This document shows, piece by piece, positions 10,401-22,400 of a stretch of 64,000 nucleotides of DNA. The stretch is taken from the NCBI GenBank assembly GCA_032622095.1, contig CP136066.1, forward strand, positions 112,057,319 through 112,121,318, in the 5' to 3' direction. A model generated the notes under the pieces. It did no database searches. It was not told where the DNA came from and saw only the letters and a list, made by a program, of their open reading frames with translations. Every line of letters starts with the position of its first letter. Position 1 is the first letter of the stretch. The position numbers were made by a program, and so were the translations under genes. The stretch is from Siphonodentalium dalli. Lineage: Eukaryota > Mollusca > Scaphopoda > Gadilida > Siphonodentaliidae.

Positions 10401-13400
10401 ATAAGACATTTAAGTTTAAAAAAGATTTAAGTTTAACAGTTGGAATCATACTGTAAAGTATGTTTGGCTTTATCTAGTTTTCATCTGTGAATACTTAAAA
10501 AAAAATAGTTTGAGTTCAGGTTTGTTATCATTCAGCCTTCAGACATCATTATTTCAATCAATTTCAAGTGTAATTACACAATACGGTAACAGTGACAATT
10601 TGATCAAATCAACCTGGTTATCAGGTGGGATCTCATAATACCAAATGAATAATTAACATAGAGATTAGTACTAATAGTAATTACTAATTGTCCAATTTGA
10701 TAAAAATAGACTGATACATAGATAACTGAAAAGTAATTTGATGGTTAAAGCATGAGAAAAAAGTTTACATAAAAGATATCCAAATAAAAACAAATTGAGG
10801 AGGGGATTCAAATTAGGGTCGGGAGGGGATGTAAATCAAGCAATATTTTTATATTGGCCTTATATGAATTTAGAGTGATAACGGTGAGTCTACTTTCATG
10901 CAGGATAAGCACAATCCATTGAACCAAAAGATATCTGACAATAACTTATAAGCATTTCCAATCCCATACATATACAAAAATTTCAAAGTTACTCTTGAGA
11001 AACTTTATCAAATTGACCTCTCAGTAAAATTCAAAATACTGACTCGGAGAGCCCAATATTAGCTCTCAATGCAATGGATTATCAAAAAATTTACAGGGGT
11101 AGAACCCCCAGACCCCCACCATCAGCAGTGGTACACCCCCTCCCGAACCTCCCCCACTCAGGCCTTCGCCATATCATTGCCCGAAAACAGGTGTCTCCAA
11201 AAAATCCCTGGATCCAGGAGTTGGCGCAGGACGAACATTTTGTGTTACACATACAGTAATGCTCTAATTAATCGACTTCTTAACCACAGCAGAATTATGG
11301 GTAACTTTTCAGGATTTAGTCGGAAATATGGCTTGTTGCCATTCATCGGAAAGCTCTTAGAGCTTTTTTCGACAGAGCTTTCCGATGAATGGCAACAAGC
11401 CATATTTCCGACTAAATCCTGAAAAGTTACCCATAATTCTGCTGTGGTTAAGAAGTCGATTACTTAGAGCATTACTGTATTTCACTTAAAAGGTCTCAAA
11501 AGATAGATTTCAATAATAGATGCTGTAATGTCTAAAAATAGTAACAATTCATGTGCCTGTTAGCAGAAACAAATTATGGAAAACAATTATTTCCTGGTGA
11601 CAGAAGCGCTTGTTGATTGGTACACCTGACTCAAAATTAATACTTTATACCTCCAAATCAATATAGAAAACGTTCTCTAATAAAGGAAAGAGATACACCC
11701 TCTTTAAATCAAGATAAATATGTATCTATCAAACAGTTAAATTATTCTCTATATCTGTCACACCACATGCAGGTCATATCGATGGAGCTGATCTGGGTCC
11801 TCTGATCTCGCCACAAGCCAAGGACCGTGTTCTGAGATTGGTAGAATCTGGTGTCAAAGATGGTTGCGATTTGTTGTTAGATGGACGTGACCTTAAGGTC
11901 AAGGGATACGAAAAGGGCAATTTTGTTGGACCAACAGTCCTACATAATGTTAAGGTGAGGGTTCTAATTCAATATAGTATATTATATTGATTAGTTGTTA
12001 GTGACATGTATTTATTTGCTATTAATAACAAGACAGGTTTGCCTTAATAACTACCTTTTATTAATCACTAAAGCAACAGGTAGTTTATAAACATGTTTAT
12101 GGACCTTCAGCTTTCTTGTTATTGGTGAAGCCCTTTTTTGGTGCCAACCATGGGATCCTGGTCTAGGATCCCATATATAGTACTGAAACACACTAAGCAT
12201 AGCTGTTAGCACAAGGGGTACCTGCTCCCAAAACTGAACCAGAAATATTTGGTGGGAGGGTGGGGCGCAAGATAATTGTCGATCGATTCGGGCGGAAGTT
12301 TTACCTGAAAGAGGCTGTATGCTGTGATTACCCCATGACCTGATGCCAGATGAAATAGTTCCTCTCTCAATATCGACGTTCTTTGTTCAATGCTTTAGCA
12401 TATACTAATCGCTTTAGGGCAAACCAAGGCATTATCTCAGTTAGTTTACAATTTGTGAACACGAGGAATAGAAGCTGGCATATTAACTCTTTCAACCCGG
12501 CAGCCCGCTAAAGCGGGCACGACATAATTTACGTTCATCCCGGCAGCCCGCTTTAGCGGGCAGAGCGCAATTGTCGGGAATAATACAATATTTCCAGAGA
12601 TTTACAAATGATTTTATTGGTTAGCGACTTGTATATCCTTTGGGTGATATTCGGTATCAATACTAATTTATTGGAGCGCATGAATACGTAGCATGTACGC
12701 CATTAAGAGAATTTCCGGGCCTAAATATAGACAGCACCTGTATGACGTCACAATTACTATTTTGGGGTTTCCTAAAAATCGATGATGCAATATACTGCCG
12801 ACAGGTGTCACATTTGCATATTGGGGTTCAATGTCCCTTCTCGGTTCTCACCTGCACTCACCTGATATATCATTTAGATGTGAAACCACAACTGGTATAT
12901 AACATAAATTGATGGTCACTTGTTAACGATAATAAAACACGCAATTTGCCATACCCGACATCACTCTAAAGGTAGTGTTGCAGCAAAACATCAGGGACAC
13001 ATGATTTTACTTAGGCAAGCTGATAATCCAGGGTTCTGGGACATCTATATCAGTACAGTCAATTTCAGTTAACTGCATATCGTTTAAATGCATATTTCGG
13101 TCATTTGCATAAAATATGCATGCACCAAACCATTTTCTCATAAAAAGACTATTTTCTAATCGTTTATTTGCATAAGGGTCGGACTCTATTCCGTTTTTAT
13201 GCATACGAAAATCGCCAAAAATGTTTATGAGAAGGGGTAAAAAGTCACCTCATGATGTCGAAATTATAGCAATTTGTAAAAATATTTACCTTGAAAAACG
13301 TATTTTATGGGAAAACTTAATACAAAGTTGTTGAAGATGACCATCGCGAGAGCGAAGACGGCAATTTTCAATTTCATAACACACGTGGTTATCTATCTCT

Positions 13401-16400
13401 TCTCAGTAACATGCTTCTGTTGACACACATTTCCTGTATGTTTCCATATTTATTTGTGAATTGCATGATTTATTAAAGTTTGTTTATTTATTTGGTTGTT
13501 TGTTGAGTTTGTAAACGTTTGTAAACACCTGAAGTTCCAGTTGCAATTCTGAGAATTCAATGTGAAAGGAAGATTTCCGGGAATTCCCCAACAAGGAAGC
13601 CAACTAAACCGAAAGTGCTTTCTATTTCTTCTAACATGCTTCTGTTCACAAACATTTCCTGTATGCTTCCTTATTTCCTTTAAAAAACGTATGTAAACAC
13701 ATGCAGTTGCAATTCCGATAAGTGAAAGGAAGGAAGTTTCCGGGAATTCCATCAAGAAGTATCAAGACGCCGACTAAACACATGGCGTTTGTAATCACCG
13801 GCGCAAATGATTCCTGGAATTTATGTCAGATTCAGATAATCCTATTGAAAGAACAAATAATATTTCCAGGAATTCTATCAGATTAACAGAATCTGTTGAA
13901 TTGTGTCAGCTTCAGAAAATGCAAGTTTGTAAACACCTGCGCAATTATTCCAGTTTCCCGGTCAGTTTGTGTTGAAACCGAAAGTGAAACTAAGATTTTC
14001 CGCGAATGACATGGGTAGCTCTAATTACGCGAGGTTACGGAAAATAGTTCAGAAATAAATAATCAAATTATTGTCTTCGCAACACAAAGTGATTTATTTT
14101 GTCTAAATTTAAATAACCCGTATTTAACAGGTCTTCAATATTTATTCATGCTCCAACTTCTTAGAAATCGCCGGCTTCTGGGAAACAAAACAGCTTCTGT
14201 GGCGATAACAAAAGATTAATCAAGTCGCCGCAAATATGCATGCATTGAGGTGTGAATTTGACCTAATTCCATTAACTGCAGCCGCAGCACAAAATGAAAT
14301 CATAGCAATGTCAATGAGGTCACTAAAGAAATGCTAGGAGCACGTGCTATCAAAACAATAACCTTTGTTGAACTGTCATTTGCTTGGAGTCATTTGTGAG
14401 CGTACCAATTAAAGAAGGTGTCATACACTGTTGGGCTTCAGTGTTTAATTAAAACTATATTGGGGCTCAATTCAGCAAACATTTACGTTTGACAGTGGCT
14501 ACTCAATTGTTTTGGTGTGATGTGCACTGATTAATTATCAGATCAGATTTTATTTAATTTTTTAAGACACTTTGTTTCCCAAAAATTAATGTTTCATTTA
14601 ATGAATAGAGTTATGCCTCTTCCCATAGTTCAATATAGTTTCGTAAATTGCGCTCACAAATATGCATGATATATTGGGAAATCAATTTGATTTTTGTTAG
14701 TTTTTCCAGTTGGCTACATGGATAGATGGTTCTTCATATACCTATTTATTTTGAAACAAACAAAATTACCGAAAATAAACGGCAACTACCGTACATAGAA
14801 TTATCCCCCTTCTCATAACGTGAAACAAACAAAAATAGTATTTTTTATAATTTTATCGGGAAACGTTGGCGTTTTTCTTACCAGTTCTTGGTGGCTATTA
14901 ACTGATATTTGGTGGGTAGTTAATGATTATTTGTTTAATATTACATGTGTGTAATGCATTTCTAACTGACTGATTGGATATATTCTAAATATTAACATGT
15001 ATATAGTGAGTTTATTATCAATGGGGGTTGCCGTTCCTGACAAGAACATCGTTTTATTCTTGAACATTTTACAATCATAGATGATAATATAATATGGAAT
15101 AACATTAAATTAATATAGATCAAGCTCTTTAGATATTATTTTTTTTAAACAAACTAAATTGATGATGAAATTGAATGAACGAAACATAAACAATTCACTG
15201 TATTTCTAGACTGATGCTGGTGATAGAAAAACGGCTTATGCTTCTTTTTATCGTGATTTCGGCTTTATGCATATTCGGTTAACTGCATAAGAAAAGCCAT
15301 GCACCGACGCTATGCAATAAAGCGAAATTGACTGTATATTCAGGGATGAAAGAGTTAAGTGACTGATTTCCGTATCGCTCTGCGTGTACTAAAATAATCA
15401 GATATATTTGCTGTTTCTATACTTTCAGATCTATTTATAGTTATCACGAGTTTACTGTTCCCAAAGCAACCAGTCGGGATAAATGATCCGCTGCTAGCTA
15501 TGCTATGGCATCTCTGTTTTATCCATTTGAAGCACAATTTATTTGCATTGTGTTAGTATCTATTTTTAGTGTGATGGATTTGTCCAAGTAGAAGACTTTG
15601 TTTGAGACTGGTAAATTTCAAGCCTCATATTAATCCTAGAAATGATTGCTTTTATAATGTTTCATGGTCAAAATAGGCCGGTAAGGCCTCACAAACTCAG
15701 GCCCGCGTGCATGGTCCCGAAACCCAGTGTGTGCAAACTTGGGGAAAAAATTATAATCTGTGCAAAATAATTGTGGTATGTTTTTGCACAAACTTGCGCG
15801 GAACTGAGATCCGTTTCCCCCGATTCATATTTACGTTTCATTACTGTAATTGGTAACCAGGTGTTCAACTCTTGATATTTTGCATCTGGAAAGTTCAAAC
15901 TCAACAAAATATGTGTCAATGATACTTTATTGGGTGATTTTTTTATGAAATAAATTTCATCTTATCAACTAACTTTTTGTGGGCAATGACGGCCACGGGC
16001 AAGTGAAATTAAACCCAGAGCTAGCCGATGCAGAGATGGAATGCTTAGTTGGTATGTTCCCCAGAAATAAAACAAAATGCATGTACATTCATGGTTTTCA
16101 ATGTTTTTGGACCGAGGGATGGGAAATTGACTTTGCATGGCCTAATTACAGAAAATTAATATATATTTATATCCCTCAGCATGGCATACTGATGGCATGG
16201 AATCTTCTCAACTACTTACATCAGTTTTCACAGAAGTGAGATGAACGCTTTTTATTTTTACCATATATGTGAGAAACTAACGCTCTTTATTATTTTCCCC
16301 GTTAGCCTGAAATGGAGTGTTATAAGGAGGAGATATTTGGACCTGTACTGTGCAGCATGGAAGTCGACACACTCGACGATGCCATCAATCTTATCAACTC

Positions 16401-19400
16401 AAACCCATATGGAAATGGAACTGCCATCTTCACAAATAATGGAGCTACTGCAAGAAAATTCACTATGGATATAGATGTTGGACAGGTGAGCATAAATTGT
16501 GTTTATACATTATCATAGCTGTATTCAGCTACATTGTGTACTCAAAGATTTCCATTTTACCGAATAATTGGTTTGACTTTATTCCAATATTTTGGGTTGG
16601 ATACCATTTTTAAATTATCATATGTATCACATGTTATTGCCCTCAGATATAACCCATATTGTTGATTATACCCTCAGTTTTCGAGGAAAAATTGTGCATA
16701 CACTGAATTGAATTTTTAGTATTGGTCCGTCCGTCCGTCAGGGCGTCTGTCGAGCGGGCGTACGTCCGTTAACCTGGTTTCCGGATGATAACTTTAGTTA
16801 GAGTGAACCAAATTTAATAAAATTTGGTATGTGGGTTTATTAGCCGAAAAGTAAGTTCAAGTTCGAATTTGGGTTCCGCCCGCCAATTTTCACCGGAGTT
16901 ATGCCCCTTATTTGACGTTTTTTGACTTAGAAAATCCTTGAAATTTGTTGTCCGGATGATAACTTTAGTATAGTTTATCGGAATGAATCCAAATTTGGTA
17001 TATTACTTTCTCCCACCAAAACACAGGTCAAGTTCGAACTTGGGTTCTGTCCGACCATTTTTGGCAGAGTTATGCCCCTTTTTCGACTCGGAACATTCAG
17101 TTTTTCTTATGTTTTTTGGTTTCCGGATGATAACTTGATTTTGGAATGTTTATACGCAAAACCCGTTTTTTTTGTGGATTACATATATCGAAATACAGCT
17201 CAAGTCCGAATTTCGTTTTAATCCGATAATTTTTGCAAGAGTTATGGCCCCTTTTTTGACGTAATTTGACTTAGAAAATGCCTGACATTTGTTGTCCGGA
17301 TGATAACTTTAGTTAGAGTGAACCGATTTCAATCAAATTTGGTATGTGGGTTTATTAGGAGAAAAGACAGCTCAAGTTCGAATTTGGGTTCCGTCCGCCG
17401 ATTTTCACCGGAGTTATGCCCCTTATTTGACGTAATTTGACTTAGAAAATCCCTGAAATTTGTTGTCCGGATGATAACTTTACTAGAGCTTATCGGATTC
17501 AATGATAATTTGGTATATTACTTTCTCCCACCAAAACACAGGTCAAGTTCAAATTTGAGTTCCTTCCGCCAATTTTCCCCAGAGAGGGCGTATTTTGCAC
17601 GCCCAGCGTAGCTCTTGGGTGAAAATCTCAAAATTACCATTTTTTTTGTAATGGCTCTATATCCATGATTTATACACCCTGAGATGTTGTATGCCATAAA
17701 ACAAACTGTTTCAATGAAAAGGTTAGGGAAACACCACATACGTAAGAAACTCATAACTAAATTAAACATGAAAATGAACTTGGTTTTAATCTTGTTATCA
17801 GTGTTATCCCCCAAAAACCCAATGTAATGAACCTGGGTTCCCTTGAATACAACCATGAACTCTTTAGGTTAATGGAATTGTTCATTCTTATCTGCTTCCT
17901 ACCATAACGTTTCAACCACAACTATCCCGTGAGCTCTAGTTTCTGAAATTAAGAATTGTTATTTCTCCCATATCTGGTATGTGTTTTGGTGTAATGAGTT
18001 TTATGTCAGTCCTGTTACCAAGTACTTTGAAGAGAAGTACAATCAATATGGAACAACACTATACTTTCTCGTTACTACAAGAAAACAGTAGCAGTGGAGG
18101 TCATTGCCTCTGAAAGTTTTATATCTCCTGGTTTCTCAAGATTTTCAAGGTTGAGTTGACAGAAGATTTATTTTTGGCGAGTATGTTAATTGTGTGTCAG
18201 TCCTGTTACCACATTCTCTCAAGGAAAAACTGACAGATATTCTATAACTCCATTATAGTTTGAAAACATACGTAGAAAGGTGCAAAGAATTGTATGTTCT
18301 ATATCTGGATTTCCTTCACTTCTGTCATTAGTCATGAAACCACCGAAAACGTCAGTCCTGTTACTGTCAGTCCTGTTACTTTTACTGTCAGTCCTGTTAC
18401 CAATAGGGGTAGAAAGTAACAGGACTGACATATGGGTATCTGGGTTGAGTGACATTTTTACTGATAAAATAAATGTGTGAGCCTGTATACATACACAGAA
18501 ATTTCAGGGTTATGTAGAGTCATGAGATTCACATAGAGATGATTGGTTGGCTGTGTTTACATGAAATCTCTGCTACCTAAGCCATTTCAAGATGTTGCCA
18601 TATGGGACAAACCGGTATATCAACTTGATGATTTGGTAATGCCAACTGAAACCCCTTTCCACCCGATTGTCGCAGCCCGGGACACTATTGAAGACAAATA
18701 TTCAGATCAACACCATAAATAACATCTGATACCATCATATCACCAGGAATTAGACCCCAGAAGTAGGGACAGGAAAACTAGAAGGCTTGGCATAGGACAC
18801 TAACGTTTGAGCCACCCAAATGTCAGTTTTGGAATTCACCAATAATTGTTGCTCAACAGCATCCAGTTGAGCAACAATTCTTGGTGAATTCCAAAACTGA
18901 CACTTCAAAATTAATTTAAGATAAGGCAAAATACAACAAAGTAATTGAAATTCTTGAATGATTGTTCCATAATGCAAGCCATTAAGAGGCTTGAGGCCTC
19001 ATATTTCAAAAGGTCAATAGGTCACAACACATGTGCACACCAATTCGCTAATAACATTCTTTGGACTGAACACCCCCCCCCCCCCTCCCCCGCACCCGAA
19101 ATTTGAAACTTTTCAGCTCAATTGGTCAAACCATCCTGTACTCTACACCCAACAATCAGACAGACACATACACATGCAGACAGTCCGCACATGACATATC
19201 ATGTAACTCTATGTTCATGTCATGAAGTATTCCTGGACAGCGGTAACAGGACTGACATTGTGTCAGTCCTGTTACCACCAATAATAATGATGTTTCATTT
19301 ATGTGCAACATAGATCTAACTGAGGTCATTACTGGCTATTCACACCGCAATAAGAAAGTGTTTACACAGAAATTATGCACAACTTCAATCATATTTTTGT

Positions 19401-22400
19401 CTCTACAATATTCTGAATAAGAGAATTTGGACAATGGTCAGTCCAATTGGCATTGGAAGATCCATTATACTGAATATGAGGCTTGATTTTTTTAGAAACC
19501 TGTTACATATCCTTTTGTAGGACTGCAGTTAATCAATAACAATATTTGTTGTCACTTGATGTGGATTTTGATCACCACATTTTGCCCTCTGAAGGTTGGT
19601 AACAGGACTGACATCAAATCCAGCACTATAATTACTTGGACTGTTGCCATGGCAACGATAATGGAAATTGTGCTCTGCTATGTGTTGTCCGAACATCGTT
19701 AGTGCCTATACTTTTGAAAAAAGTAAATGGACTTGATTTAGAAGACAATTTATTTTTTCACTAATGTGGCTCCAAAAAATGGTAATTTTGAGATTTTCAC
19801 CCGTTTACGTCTGTCATTCCATCTGTCTAGCCATCTGTTCATCCATCAATCATGGGCATATATCTCAGCCTTGGGCTATCAGATATGAATGACATAATTT
19901 GGTATGGGGATTCACCTTCCTGACTGCTTTCAAAAGGGGGGTAAATGTCATTGTTCAAGTTTTCCTTTCTAGAGTTATCCTTCATTGTTTATCAGGAAAT
20001 ATTTGTTTGTCCATCCCCACAGATATCTTAGCCATGGGTTATTGGATCTGAATGAAATTTGGCATGGATGTTTGACATTATGCCTGCTTTCGAAAGAATG
20101 ACCAATAACCTTTTGAGTATCCTTTGTTATTTTAATTTGGCTTTCGTCTTGCCCATGTGCTAATTTGGCTTTCGTCTTGCCCATGTGTTAATTTGGCTTT
20201 CGTCTTGCCCATGTGTTAATTTGGCTTTCGTCTTGCCCATGTGTTAATTTGGCTTTCGTCTTGCCCATGTGTTAATTTGGCTTTCGTCTTGCCCATGTGT
20301 TAATTTCGTGGGAGTATGCAAGGATTCAAGGTTTAACTTGTTTAGATTTATATCGCAAAGATATTCCTTCTTTTAGTTGTCAATCAGTTTTGATGATAAA
20401 TGAGATCTTATAAATTCATGCAGCTGCTAAGAACATTTCAAAACTTTCTCACTTGAAAGGGACGGTCGGCCTTCGTTGTAGGTTATAATTTAGAAATAAA
20501 ATTATCAAATTATGATAATTTCCTCAAGAATATATTAATAGTTTAGCATTATGATGATATGAATGCGATATTATTCACAAAACATGCTTTGTGTCCGAGA
20601 AAATACAGTTCAACTGATGTTTAGTTTCTTGAAAAAAGTGCAGTGGATTGTTTATAAGCCAAGTCATGATATTGAGCCCTTTCCTTATTTAGATTCGCTC
20701 GCTTTATACGTCTGTTGCAAAACCCCTAATTTGGTGCGCCTACAACTTACAACTCACAATATGACTCATAGTAATATTCCTTATTTGGTATGTATTACCA
20801 TATATAGGTTAGGAGAAAATACTAACTGGATTGAAAAATATTCATCTCTTTGCAAGAACAATTATATTATGCACACATTTTCTGTCTGATCATTTCCCAA
20901 TCATGAAGTAATGTGGATTAGCTTGATTTTGAACTGACAGCAGGTAGAATGGGTCGATTAAAATAGAATTGGTGTGATTTGAATGTGATTGTTGATTGCG
21001 CCAATAATTTTATCTACACATTCCACCGCGCAATGGGACATTTTCATTGGACGATATGGTAGTTCCAAGTGTTTGTCTATAAACAATCGTAAGTAATGTT
21101 TTTGATGTTTGTTCACATAACCAAGGATACAAACGTGACAATAACATGCAATGTACGCGATATTTATGATTGGTATTAGAACAACATCTGTCTATTATAT
21201 AATAATTCTGTTTATAATGGTGGTTTTAGTGGATATGCTATTTTAACACATATACCCACAGGGAAGACCGCCTGTATCTTTAAACTCAACTTAAAAAAAT
21301 GACAGACACAAGCAGAAGAATGTTACTGCTCTAATTCTAATTTCTTTTTCTTATACAAACAGGTTGGTGTGAATGTCCCTATTCCAGTTCCACTTCCAAT
21401 GTTTTCATTCACTGGCTCAAGAGCTTCATTCAGGGGAGACATGAATTTCTATGGTAAAATGGTAAGTCAGTTCACGCAATTATAATTCAAGGATCAGACC
21501 ATATTGGAAGGCTGAAATGAATAAAATTAGAATCAGCTTGTTTGTCTGTCAGGGTATCTGTCCATCAATGGACTTGCGTCCATTGTCTGAGCTTGTATTC
21601 CCACATTTTTCAGTAAATTTTTATTCAACTTGGCACAGATATTTAGTACCATGGGAACCTATGCACCTGCCATTATGAGCTTGAGCACACTTTATTTTAG
21701 TGTCAGCGAGTGATGTAAATGCATCGCGGTATCAATGTAAACAATATTTCAAGTGGTTGAAATAAGATGAGACTTTGATATCTCTGATGGGAGATAATGC
21801 TGATATTGAAATATTGGACAGTCTCCCACTTGTTTTTCTATGCTCAATAAAGCCAACTTGTTCCAGGTTTGGAATTCTTTGAAAGTTTTGATCAATCAAA
21901 ATCAATGGATGCTCTTTTCCGCAATTATTCGGCAAACATTGTTATTCTCTATATTATCACTGATATTCAAGTGTCGAGGTGTCCAGAATGATCTAGAATG
22001 ATGCTACACTTTCAATTTTAACTGTCACTCTCATGAATATGTTAACATTTTATTTTTTATCTCCTGAATATTTAAGACATTTATGTAGAATTTTTTAGAA
22101 TTCAGTAGGGACACACAACTGTCCCAGTGGATCAGTGGTAGCCATTGCTGAAATATCTTGCAAAGCTGAAACTGATTTAAGGCGATAAAATATCCAGAAT
22201 TTTAATTGGGTAATAACTAATTAGAAAATAGGGTTGTCTATCTAATAGGAGTGTATAAGAGGTTTTATATGCATTAATTGCAATTGAACAGGGAGAAATG
22301 ATTGATTTTTAGATTCAAGGGGCAAACAAAAAACCTGCCTTGTTAACTTATACGAAGATGGTGAAAGGACATTTGTTGCGAGCGAAGCGATATGTGTGAA

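Larger units (their letters stand above)
12487..15354. mobile_element. TTAA-flanked (piggyBac-like) non-autonomous element, 2.87 kb, with a nested insertion
   Basis: Ends CTCTTTCAACCC (left) and GGGATGAAAGAG (right) are inverted repeats matching at 11 of 12 positions, with TTAA at 12483-12486 and 15355-15358. TTAA duplication is the mark of piggyBac elements. No transposase frame is present. Most of its length is a second element (13056-15334) inserted only 20 bases from the right end, so the original element was about 0.6 kb. Near the left end are two short GC-rich hairpins (12503-12518, 12546-12561). Located in an ALDH6A1 intron. Confidence 0.7.

Noticed and set aside
13450-13755. 101-codon open frame in the nested transposon as a transposase
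   Set aside because: No catalytic motif, low-complexity translation, and no continuation in other frames.
18219-18480. Open frames on both strands near 18.3 kb
   Set aside because: Produced by the repeated 15-bp motif.
20563-20889. 108-codon open frame as a gene
   Set aside because: No recognisable motif, no splice or promoter context, and it lies within an intron.
22117-22180. tRNA- or SINE-like A box (TGGATCAGTGGTAG)
   Set aside because: No B box at the expected distance and no cloverleaf.
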